This document shows, one piece after another, positions 46,336 through 55,119 of a stretch of 64,000 nucleotides of DNA. The translations under genes and the position numbers were made by a program. A model generated the notes under the pieces. It saw only the letters and a list, made by a program, of their open reading frames with translations, ran no database searches and was not told the DNA's origin. Origin of the DNA: Trichobilharzia regenti (taxonomy: Eukaryota; Platyhelminthes; Trematoda; Strigeidida; Schistosomatidae). Location: assembly GCA_944472135.2 (NCBI GenBank), contig OX235263.1:3517517-3581516 (forward strand), read 5' to 3'. Each line of letters starts with the position of its first letter. Within the stretch, counting starts at the first letter, position 1.

Positions 46336-46899
46336 AAAATAAATAAAAAAATAAATTAAGTTTCACACATATATTAGAATTCATCAATACTAGTGTTGGA
46401 TTGAGGAAAACGTTTTGAAAAAGTTAATCCTAATTAAAGGCATTGGTCTATATTTTTAAATGCTCATCTTGTTTCTTGCTTAGCACATCAAATCTGACGG
46501 AAACTAGTTGAAACAGCCTCTTCATCTTTAAAGATATAATTAGCTTTTTTCTATTTATATGCACAATGTAGATTCATTGCACTAAAAATATGTATCGCAT
46601 TCCATATATATATATTCAAAGTATAAGTACTTTTTGTATAATACCTAGTGAGGTAAAATCTATATTTTTCCCCTTTTTCACACTTTGTAAGTGTCTATTA
46701 AAATACTCTGTTTTATGATATGTAAATAAGCTTTTGTATGTTCATTCACCTGCTAGCGCAAGATGAATCTAATCATCACTTCGCTGCTTCTGATCCATGC
46801 ACTGATACGTGGCTGTTTGGCTTTAGAAATCTGAAAGAAGTGCAGAATAGATAATTCCATCTTTTTTTTCATACGAAATAAGCAGTTTACGCATTTTTT
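46336..46899. other. NPHP4 intron, unassigned
   Basis: Nothing recognised. Confidence 0.35.
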
Positions 46900-47150
46900 T
46901 TATTCCTTTACTCTCCAAGTGGAACATAGGTGGAGGCTTCAAGCTAGAGGATTGAAGTTTCGGTAGCGGCGGTGTTAATTATTTTTACTGGATGGTGTAG
47001 CTAGCTTCATGTCCAACCTTCCTTCTTCAGAAATCTTATTACTGGTTCAGCAAGGTAAAGGAATGCGTCGTCGGCCCGGATTGAGACCTGTACCACTTGA
47101 AGCGTGGTAGGGGTAAACATTCTACCTCTGTGCCATTGACGCAGCTTTTT
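46900..47150 (-). mobile_element. SINE-B (minus)
   Basis: Read on minus: GCGTCAATGGCACAGAGG head, CATTCCTTTACCTTGCTGAA, GAAACTTCAATCCTCTAGCT, then CCTATGTTCCACTTGGAGAG and TAAAGGAATAAAAAAAA. The tail again resembles the LINE-P 3' end. Confidence 0.85.
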
Positions 47151-47164
47151 TAAATATATATATA

Positions 47165-47410
47165 TATATCCTTATATTGTAACGATAGAAGACAAGGGTC
47201 AGGCAACAGATCGTTTAAAAGTCAGTCTGAATGAAGAATATTCTTTTCAATAATTTCTCTTCAGTTCTTACAATTATAAAATATAATATTTGTTGTCGTT
47301 ACAATAAAGACCAGTTGTGCGACGGAGACGTAGAATAACAGATTAGTAGTTATGGGGTGTCAAAATAAATAGTCGTGTTTGTCTGACAAACATCCGGCTA
47401 GGCTGAAATC
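47165..47410 (-). mobile_element. LTR-family 3' fragment
   Basis: The complement of AGAAGACAAGGGTCAGGCAA matches the end of the 29.7-29.92 kb repeat (TTGCCTGGTCCTTGTCTTCT). The rest is unassigned. Confidence 0.4.
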
Positions 47411-47419
47411 GATTAAAAA

Positions 47420-48075
47420 ATATTGTAAAATGGGAGACAATGGTGGTGATTTATCATAATAGAATTGTAGAGTGTAGGGTAGGAAAATTGACAAGTCACT
47501 TTAAGGTTATAAGAGGTGTCAGGTGGGTGAGTGGCTAGTACAAAGTGGTCTGTGTTAAACAGGAGATAGTAAGACTGCAATGAGAGGTGGTTCATATTGA
47601 AATAACGAATGTGTGAAATGAAACAGGTGGAGGCTTACACTGAGAAAAGAGATAATATCACTAATAATAAGTCCGGATAGTATAAATGAAATATTCGTTA
47701 GAATCGGAAGAATGCTTGCATGAAGGACATAAATAATGACGAATAATAATAATAATTGTAATAATAAAAATTGTAATAATAATATTTGTAATGATAAGTA
47801 AGGGAAAAAAACCAAGAGGGTTAAGAGGAAGGAGCACTAGTGGAGAGAAGAAGAATCATCAATCCAAGTTTGGCCACGGTAGAGACAGTGTCTGGACGTG
47901 TTCTTTTTGGATACAAAGTTCCAGTTTAGTCAATCTTATTGCAACAGCTTCAGCTATGTATGTATGTAGGAGACGTAAGCGAACTGTACGTGATAACGAC
48001 TTCGGAATTCGGTATATAACCCTGAAAGTTGTGTTGACATCGATACGATGTCCAGTATCGATCAAGTGTAACAGG
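47420..48075 (-). mobile_element. PLE GIY-YIG C-terminal fragment and UTR
   Basis: Minus 47859-48065 reads MIDTGHRIDVNTTFRVIYRI, then YIAEAVAIRLTKLELCIQKE and QTLSLPWPNLD. The UTR (47420-47850) is rich in AAT/TTA units. No YIGR box. Confidence 0.75.
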
Positions 48076-48129
48076 ATCGAGCTTTTTATGCACTTAATTC
48101 CCCCCTCCCTGCTGAATCAAGCTGGTTAA

Positions 48130-48492
48130 TGTTATCGAATCCGTAGACGAACCTGCCTAATCGTGCGCCCTATATATCAAATCTTATAACAGATCGTTTA
48201 TTGAGAAAATCAAGAGATATTTATAGATTTTTATATACAGTATTATTCGTTATTATTAGCAGAGAAACAGCGTCTTCTGATTGGTTGTCTTCTTGCTGAA
48301 GGTTATTCTGTCATCTCTTTGTGGCCATTTCTTTGAAGGTCAGACGATATATCTGTGAATCGTATCAGCCGACGCAAAGTCTACTGTTATTGTTTGTTGG
48401 GTTATTCTTTGTTCGTGTTTTTTTTCTCCTGACCACGATATGGGACATAATGCGTTGACTACAATTTTGGCTATCAGACAGCTCTCACCACA
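48130..48492 (-). mobile_element. Solo LTR of the TGTGGTGAGAGC family
   Basis: On minus it starts TGTGGTGAGAGCTGTCTGAT and ends TTCGATAACA. It contains ACTTTGCGTCGGCTGATACG (shared with 29.3 and 29.8 kb), a TATA-like TGTATATAAAAATC and a polyadenylation signal AATAAACGATCTG, in promoter-to-polyA order. No internal domain flanks it. No clean target duplication was seen. Confidence 0.65.
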
Positions 48493-48718
48493 GTACTAAG
48501 GAATAAATAGAATACTTAGTATGAAGACACGCATTCCTGCCCAACAAAATTAAGTGACATTATCAAATACTCCTAAACTTTTAAAAGCTTCAAAAGTTAA
48601 GCTTCATACGGTAGCTGAACCTTGTTACTGTGTCTTCTAAAATATCGTAGACAACTTCATCAGTTGCATTCAAAAAATGTCATTTTCAATTTTTATAACT
48701 TTCTGTTTTTCACTTCAG

Positions 48719-48855
48719 AGAATCAAATGCTTCTTTAGAGTCAAAAACCAATGCCGCCGCTATCGTGCCTAAAGAAAGAATTCAACCGATTAGAAGAAGG
48801 AAATCAGTTTTGAAATCGTCAACAAAAGTTGATTTAACCAATGATATTGACAAGT
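48719..48855 (+). CDS. NPHP4: NPHP4 exon (linker region)
   Basis: The acceptor TTTTTCACTTCAG opens in phase 2. The product reads ESNASLESKTNAAAIVPKER, then QPIRRRKSVLKSSTKVDLTN. The basic Ser-rich character suits the disordered middle of NPHP4. The frame must change before the next segment. An intron 48856-48905 (GTGAAG...GATTCAAG, 50 nt) restores it; 48818-48867 would also do so. The exon end is therefore tentative. Confidence 0.55.
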
Positions 48856-48905
48856 GTGAAGATTTAGAAGAGTTCAATTCAAAATTATTACCGGTCCGAT
48901 TCAAG

Positions 48906-49184
48906 CACAATTTAATTTATACAATCAACTGTTGCAACAACAACAAAGACAACAACAAATGCAACTACTGAATTCATATGGTGGTTTTTTAAATCATGGA
49001 ACATTTGTTGGTCCATATTTAGGTGGAATGGGACCAACAGTATATGAACCATTAGAACCAACATCACTACCTTTGACTGCCGCATTTTTAAATCAGAAAT
49101 ACAACGGTTCATTACTGCTGTTAAATAACATTTATCAGGGTAGTGGATTGAGTCGTGCAGCATACGCTAAACTTTATTCTGCAG
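48906..49184 (+). CDS. NPHP4: NPHP4 exon (Gln-rich, then conserved)
   Basis: It reads QFNLYNQLLQQQQRQQQMQL, then LNSYGGFLNHG, EPTSLPLTAAFLNQKYNGSL and SGLSRAAYAKLYSAG. The last part fits human NPHP4 around LPFTPLHAP...SRASMVLLQSSGF. The Gln run is coded by CAA/CAG and may vary in length. The donor GCAG|GTTAGA leaves phase 1. The start depends on the small intron chosen. Confidence 0.75.
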
Positions 49185-49251
49185 GTTAGATATAGATGGT
49201 TTTGGTTTTTTTAAATACAGGAAATGAAATATTTCTTCATTATTGCAAAGA

Positions 49252-50185
49252 TGAAATGGATGGTAGTTTATTATTATTATTGTATCCTTTAGTTCCTAGA
49301 GGAACATAGGGCTTCAGCTGAGCACCTCCATTGCCTTCGGTTTTCTGCCAACTTTTTCACCCTGCTCCAGGTCTGCCCACATGTTTTCATCTCCTCCTCA
49401 CATGACCTCCTCCAAGTCACCCTTGCACAGACGACCAACTCGCCACCTCCCTTTCGGGTTCCACTCGAGCGATGGCTTGTCTAGTGATGTCACTTGATGG
49501 TTTCCTCAGAGTATGGCCAGCCAATCCATCTCCACTTCTTCCTGCCTATTTGTTTCACAATCGGTTCCTGATTGGTTCGCTCCCAGAGATCTCTAACTGT
49601 AGGTGATTTTTTCTGGCCATCTGATCTTGAGTATTGAGCGAGGACAGCTAGCTGTTAACGAAGGTCTGAAGTTTGTTTGAGATGCTCTTTATGAAGCGCC
49701 AAGTCTCTGATTCGTACAGTGAGTAGCACTGACTTCACATTGGAGTTGAAAATCAGGATGTTATTTTTGATGCTGAGTGCTGAGAATTGGTCTCCACACA
49801 GACTTGAGAGTAATGAAAGCTTGTCTTGCTTTCCCGTTTCTGGCTTTGATATCCTCGTCACTTTCGCCTGTAGTTGAAACGATGCTTCCCAGGTAGGTGA
49901 AGGAGGCTGTTTCTCTCAGGTTCTTCCCACTTATGCTGATTGTTGACTGTTGTTGTTGTTGCTGTTGATGTTGGCTAGGAATCTTCATCACCTCTGTTTT
50001 ATCTATGTTCACTTGAAGTCCTATCTTTGATGCTTCTTCTGCCAACTTGTTACTTTTCACTTGCATATCTTCCAGTTTATGGGAAATCAGACATATATCA
50101 TCGGCGAAATCCAGATCCTCCAAGTCTTTTGTGTGAGTCCATTTTATGCCTGTTCTCTCGTTGGTTGCCGTTGTCTGTTAGTTTA
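49252..50185 (-). mobile_element. LINE-P copy D
   Basis: The 3' end TTATTATTATTGTATCCTTT, then AGTTCCTAGAGGAACATAGG. Minus 49761-50123 reads EDLDFADDICLISHKLEDMQ and VNIDKTEVMKIPSQHQQQQQ, with the FADD box intact. 5'-truncated at GACAACGGCAACCAACG. Placed in the 3.0-kb NPHP4 intron. Confidence 0.8.
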
Positions 50186-50234
50186 AATCAAGTTTTATTT
50201 AAAGTTAGATCATGGATAAAAATTAGTTGAAAAT

Positions 50235-50880
50235 AGATGGAGGGAAGACCAGTAATTCTGTGAAGAGGCTCTTTTTGACGGCGAATTCATTTTCATAGCT
50301 GTACAGTCGCAGACATAGATGGTTGCTTTGTATGTGTGTGTGTACATTAAATTTGTCAAGCGAAAATACAATTAGTAAGTTCAGATGAGTCGGATGTTGA
50401 TATAAAAGGATAGTAACAAAAGTGATGGGTTGTCACAAACGATTGTTAAAGAAGAGTTACATGATAACATGAATATTTTGATGAAACAGTTGTGCTCAGG
50501 GTGTACATGGAAACCAAAATAACATACAGAACTATGGAAGAGTTTTAAGTATTTAGAAAAATGAGCATACTAACAAATGTTAAGTTATTCCGTCTTTTGT
50601 TTCCATGTACACCCTGAACACAACTGTTTCATCAAACTCTTCACGCTATTACGCAGCTTTTTTTTTAACAGTCGTTTTTGACAACTCATCACTTTTGTTA
50701 CTATCCTTTTATATCAACATCCAACTCATCTGAACTTACTAATTGTATTTTCATTTGACAAATTTAATGTACACACACAGAAATACAAAACAACCATATA
50801 CGTTTACGATTGTACAGTCATGCAAATGAATTCGCTATCGAAAAGAGACTCTTCGCTGAACTACTGGTCTGTCTGTCTAT
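50235..50880. repeat. PLE terminal-repeat foldback, ~280-bp arms
   Basis: Left arm 50235-50517 and right arm 50602-50880 are inverted (GTGTACATGGAAAC with GTTTCCATGTACAC at the inner edge; AGACCAG near the outer edge), with many differences and an 84-bp loop. The right arm holds ATTCGCTATCGAAAAGAGAC, then TCTTCGCTGAAC, a hammerhead-like stem III region shared with 1440-1470 and, more distantly, with 55141-55200 (minus). Confidence 0.75.
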
Positions 50881-51394
50881 TAATGGAAATTTTTTTCATG
50901 AATTAAAAAGATTGAATTTTCAAGGGATTCATGATGCGAAATCTCAAGAATCTGATGCAATATGCATCAGACAAAATTTCGCTAGAGGTCAAAGAGACAC
51001 AAGAAACGAACACCTTACAGCCTCTCTCCATTCGATCAATAGGACAGCCAAGATTAGAATGTCGTCGGTTATACATCTCTCTCTCTCTATAAGCTATACA
51101 AATAGATGAAAAAAATTAACCTAAACGGTATTAAAATCATCCAGAAAAGTTTCAAAAATCACAAAGATTGTCTTATATTAAGTGGAATCCAACTTGTCTG
51201 AATAAGAATGACGTATGAAAACAGAATCTGATATGGTCCCAACACTCTCTCCGGCTCTCTCTTCGATGAAGTGACAAAACCAATACAAACACAATAAGTG
51301 ATTTCATTGTTTAGAAACACATGCTATTTTTATAACTTTCCATATTTATAAAATCCAACAGTCTACACACGAATTGTCATCTCCACTGGTATAT

Positions 51395-52170
51395 GCACGT
51401 TAAAGTGGTCCAACGCGACACCTTGTTTACTTGCTCTTGTGGAGCTGAGTACATCGGCCGTACCATGCGGCGACTTGAAAGACGCCCTCGTGAACACTAT
51501 CCAGCCTGGCTAGTAAAATGAGATCGAAAACGTGTATATAGCTCAGTGACAGAACATCTGGTCAATTCAGTACATTCAGCGCCATTCGAAAAATCCTTCG
51601 AAATAATATACAAGATTCGAGGAAATATATGAAAGGGGATACAATTAAGACATCTGGGCATAGCCGAGGCACTAGCCACCCAAAAGCTCAAACCCACGCT
51701 ATGTATCCAAAAGAAATACGTCCAACCCTTGACCCTGCCATGGCTATTATAAACAGGGAATTCTTCTAATGGTAACTATCCCACTGCCTTCCTTATCCAA
51801 ACTTCCTGTTTATTCATGTTATTTTTAGGTTTTTCTTAATCCCTATTTACACTACCATATTTTCATATCCAAACTTCCTGTCTATTTTGTCATTTCATTA
51901 TTTCTACATATTTAATCCCCAATCGCATAAACAATTATTCGTCACATTAGTTATGATCCCATTAGATCTTTTTATCCAAACATCCTGTGTATTTTTGTTA
52001 TTTCTACATTTCTAACCCCTAATTGCAAAATATGTCAATCTTCTCAGTAATTATGATGCCACTTTGTTTGAGCTTTGTCCGTCTCGCCCCCTGTTTACCA
52101 TGGCATTTTAATTCCTAATTACAATATTGTCAGTAGATAATCCAAAATTTTATTTATACACTTCCACGTA
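51395..52170 (+). mobile_element. PLE GIY-YIG fragment and 3' UTR
   Basis: The reading VQRDTLFTCSCGAEYIGRTM, then RREHYPAWL-like residues, SSVTEHLVNSVHSAPF, GIAEALATQKLKPTLCIQKK and YVQPLTLPWLL is spread over frames with one early stop. It belongs with the terminal-repeat foldback just upstream. The UTR contains three TATCCAAAC(T/A)TCCTGT units (51798, 51866, 51972). Confidence 0.75.
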
Positions 52171-52228
52171 TTAGCATTAATAAGGAATTGAACAGATGTA
52201 GTTCTAATGTGTGTTTTTCTCTCTTAAG

Positions 52229-52376
52229 GTTTTGAACCAATCCAAACAGAGAATGGTGATCCACCTTTTACAATCGATCCTCAAAATGATTCAATCAGTG
52301 ATTTTGTCCTCAAGAAAGAAGAGCTGGATCCACTTAATCAGAATGAGATCATTTTTCAATTCCTTGCCTATTCTGG
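52229..52376 (+). CDS. NPHP4: NPHP4 exon (NEIIFQFLAYSG block)
   Basis: The acceptor TTTTTCTCTCTTAAG gives phase 1: G plus GT makes Gly. It reads FEPIQTENGDPPFTIDPQND, then EELDPLNQNEIIFQFLAYSG. Human NPHP4 has PVTFNPQKEES...QSNEMVLQFLAFS. The donor TCTGG|GTAAAT leaves phase 2. Without splicing the next codon would be TAA. The following intron is 7.2 kb. Confidence 0.9.
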
Positions 52377-52504
52377 GTAAATTAGACTAACTTAATGTCA
52401 GCCTGCGTGTTTTTGAAGTGTTGGTTTGTAGGGATTTGATTGATTGGTTACAATATTTCATCATGAGTGCTGACATTGGTTACAGAACCATTGGAAAAAC
52501 TGGG

Positions 52505-52690
52505 AGTACCGGTCCCAGTGGCTTTATGGTCTACGAGCTCCCCTTGTAACTAGAAAGTCCTGGGTTTGAATCCTGCTGGTGTGGGTGCGTACTGTGAAGA
52601 GTCCCAAACTAGGCTGACGAAACAGCTGTCCAGTAACCCCAGGTTTTCTTATAGTTCTCTGACCAATGTCACTTCATGATGAAATCCATA
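52505..52690 (+). mobile_element. Hammerhead SINE
   Basis: Head CGGTCCCAGTGGCTTTATGG, then TACGAGCTCCCCTTGTAAC; B box GGGTTTGAATCCTG; ribozyme 52589-52637; tail CCCAGGTTTTCTTATAGTTC, then CTGACCAATGTCACTTC. The long leader of the 35 and 62 kb copies is absent. Confidence 0.85.
52589..52637 (+). ncRNA. Hammerhead ribozyme lacking C3
   Basis: Stem I GTACTG/CAGTAA. The core is TGAAGA where CTGANGA is expected, so only C3 is missing. Stem II is GTCCC/GG-CT-GAC, then GAAAC, stem III ACAG/CTGT (a palindrome with no loop), and GTC at 52628-52630. It is one nucleotide from a complete core. The loop-less stem III would favour a dimeric ribozyme. Confidence 0.7.
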
Positions 52691-52762
52691 TGTATTTTTC
52701 TATGCCTTTCAGTGATTTACCATTGTGTTTTCAAATAAATTTACTTTACTGCAAAGTATAAT

Positions 52763-52876
52763 AATGTGTTTCGTCCTTGTTTGGGACTCTCCATCAGTAC
52801 TCATCCACCACAGGAGTTCAAATCCATGACCTCGTTACAAGGCGAGCTCGTAGACCATTAGGCTACTGGGACCCAC
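52763..52876 (-). mobile_element. Hammerhead SINE truncated at the ribozyme
   Basis: On minus: GGGTCCCAGTAGCCTAATGG, ACGAGCTCGCCTTGTAACGA, a B-box-like GGATTTGAACTCC, then GTACTG-ATGGAGA-GTCCCAAACAAGGAC-GAAAC, after which family sequence stops. Stem II is a perfect GTCC/GGAC. The core carries C3 to A and A6 to G. Confidence 0.8.
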
Positions 52877-53230
52877 GGAATCCTTCGGAGTAAATATGGG
52901 AGTAGACAAGCTGGCTGCCTACTATCGCCAGTGATTTTCCTGATTGCAGTAGACTGGAAAATGCGGCTGACAGCGGAGGGAAGGAGGATCTAGACTTCAC
53001 CGATGACATATATCTGATTTTACACAAGCTGGCAGATGTGCAAGTGAAAAGCAACAAGTTGGTAGAAGAAACATCCAGAGAAGATAAGACTTCCTCCAGA
53101 TGAATATAAAGAAAATAGAGGTAGGTGATGAAGATTCCTGGCCAACATCGACAGCGATAGCAACAACAACATACAACAATCATTGAAAACATTTATTTCC
53201 CGATACGAATTTAAAACAAGCAATAAAGGT

Positions 53231-53286
53231 TAATAAAGCAGGATTTGATGAATTCATCAAATTTCGGTAGAACTCGTCAGCTGAAT
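53231..53286 (-). ncRNA. Hammerhead ribozyme candidate with complete core (PLE left terminus)
   Basis: On minus: ATTCAG-CTGACGA-GTTCTACC-GAAA, then stem III ATTTGATG-AATT-CATCAAAT, then C (53242), then CTGCTT. All conserved core bases (CUGANGA, GAAA, C17) are present. Stem III can form 8 bp with an AATT loop. Stem I has only CAG/CTG next to the core, and stem II is weak (closing G-C, then mismatches). Predicted cleavage is between 53242 and 53241. Confidence 0.5.
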
Positions 53287-53382
53287 ACTCTACATACACG
53301 GATATATATACTTTTGAAATTACATTGGGAGATATAAGACAGATAAGTAAACAAACTTGTTATCCTTAACACCACCAAGCGA

Positions 53383-53745
53383 GTGCTTCAACAATCTGGG
53401 AAAGACCAGTCGCCAATCCTCGACACTTCAAACTGCATATATCAATTTGAGTGTGTTTGTGGCAGCAAATACATAGGTCGTACGGAAAGGGGATTGTCTA
53501 CTCGCATGATGGAGCATTTGTCAAAATGGTTGAAAACAGCTGAGTTCAAAGTGCCAAAATCCTCAATAACAAAACATCTTGTAGATTACGGACATGATAT
53601 CGACGCAGTCAAGTCATTTACCATTGTCAGCAGACAAAGAAACAAGAAGATGCTTGCAATTGCAGAGACTTGTGCAATTCGAATTTATAAACCAGCTCTC
53701 TGTATACAAAAGGAGATGGTCGTGACTCTTAATCTACCATGGTAA
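53383..53745 (+). CDS. PLE GIY-YIG endonuclease domain (120 residues, open)
   Basis: The frame is open and carries every block of the domain: NCIYQFECVCGSKYIGRTER, HLSKWLKTAEF, SITKHLVDYGHDIDAVKSFT, AIAETCAIRIYKPALCIQKE, then LNLPW stop. C-x-C-G and KYIGR with the catalytic Tyr and Arg are intact. It is one of the best-preserved endonuclease segments in the window. It lacks the RT, and the ATG at its start is probably internal to the original polyprotein. Confidence 0.7.
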   Translation: MLQQSGKDQSPILDTSNCIYQFECVCGSKYIGRTERGLSTRMMEHLSKWLKTAEFKVPKSSITKHLVDYGHDIDAVKSFTIVSRQRNKKMLAIAETCAIRIYKPALCIQKEMVVTLNLPW

Positions 53746-54175
53746 TACGTTTTATTCTCTACTTGTTATTATTCTACCTCTTCTTCTTACTATTATTGTT
53801 ATTATTATTACCATTATTATTATTATTATTATTCTTGATTCATCTAAAACTATGCTTTATCAGTAAGATTATCTTAACTCACTTCAACACTATTAAAACT
53901 GTTATTATAACTATTACTATTGACATTACTCTGTTTGCAATTCTCCTTATATCCCCTAGTGACTAATTGTTTACCTAAGTGATGTAATTGAAGTGTAATG
54001 CAATTTATCTTAATTTTGATCTCTAATACTCTCTCTCCCCTTATCTATTTGAACATGACCTGGAAAACATTCGCACGTGTCTTTCTGCATGATTAATTCA
54101 ATGTAGTTTGTTTATTTATCAGTCTTATATCTCCCTATGTAATTTCAAAAGTATATATATCCGTGTATGTAGAGT

Positions 54176-54231
54176 ATTCAGGTGAGGAGATCTACCGAAA
54201 TTTGATGAATTCATTAAATCCTGCTTTATTA
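54176..54231 (+). ncRNA. Hammerhead-like fold in PLE right terminus (mutated)
   Basis: ATTCAG-GTGAGGA-GATCTACC-GAAA, then ATTTGATG-AATT-CATTAAAT, C (54220), CTGC. This is the mirror of the left fold, with C3 to G and one mismatch in stem III (G-C to A-C or wobble). Expected to be inactive. Confidence 0.5.
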
Positions 54232-55119
54232 ACCTTTATTGCTTGTTTTAAATACAACAATCAGCCAGCATAAATGGGAGAAACATGGAAGAAGTAACCT
54301 CATTCAACTACCTACCTACCTACCGACATGGGAAGCATCATTTCAACTACAGGCGGACGGAACTGATGAGGATATCATATCAACGATCAAGAAAGCAAGG
54401 TAAGCTTTCATTACTCTCAATCTGTGTGCAGGTCAACACCACTGCTCAGCATGAAAAACAAAATTCGGATTTTCAACTGCAATGTGAAGTCAGTGCTACT
54501 TTGTGGACCAGAGACTTGGCGCGTCATGAAGAACAATTCGAACAAACTGCAGACCTTCATCAACATCTGTCTTCGCTTAATACTAGTCAAGATCAGAGGG
54601 CCAGCCAGAAAAGATCAGTAACGGGGATCTCTGGGAGCAAACCAACTTGAAACTGATTGTACAACAAATGGGCAGCAGGCAGGGGAGATGGATTGGCCAT
54701 ACCTTGAGAAAACAAACCATCAAGTGAGTGACATCACAATACAGACTCCCGAGTGGAACCCGAACGGGACGTGGCGAGTTGGTCATCGGTGCGAAAGTGG
54801 TGTGACATGGAAGAGGTGATGTGAAGAGGAGATGAAAGCATGTAGGCAGACGTCAAGCCAGGTGGAAAATTTAGTAGAGAACCGATCGCAATGGAGACGT
54901 GCGGCTGAAGCCCTGTGTTTCTCTATGAACTAAAGGAAACAATAATATTAATAATCCGCGTAATAAAAGACGTGTAACAGAGAGCAAGGATAACATTTGT
55001 TCATGATTTGCTCATTACTAAACTTGTTACTCCTTTTAGCAGTTTTCTACCAAATATGTGTATTCTGCTTTAAATCATCGAAAATATCCATTGAAGAGGG
55101 GTATGAAGAATATAAAAGG

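Larger units (their letters stand above)
53183..54251 (+). mobile_element. Compact PLE insertion with inverted termini and 12-bp target duplication
   Basis: ATACAACAATCA occurs at 53171-53182 and 54252-54263, and the LINE-P sequence is continuous across it. Inside, inverted repeats of about 150 bp (53208-53356 and 54108-54256) flank a GIY-YIG reading frame and a TTA-rich UTR. Each inverted repeat holds a hammerhead-like fold. No RT is present, so movement would need enzymes in trans. Confidence 0.85.
52880..54950 (+). mobile_element. LINE-P copy E, split by a PLE insertion
   Basis: 52880-53170 reads LDFTDDIYLIL-like residues, and 54264-54950 continues: the AGCATAAATGGGAGAAACAT block, then [29 protein letters not shown] and the 3' end CTATGAACTAAAGGAAACAA, then TAATATTAATAA. 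The intervening 53171-54263 is the PLE plus its target duplication. Plus orientation, unlike the other five LINE-P copies. Confidence 0.85.
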
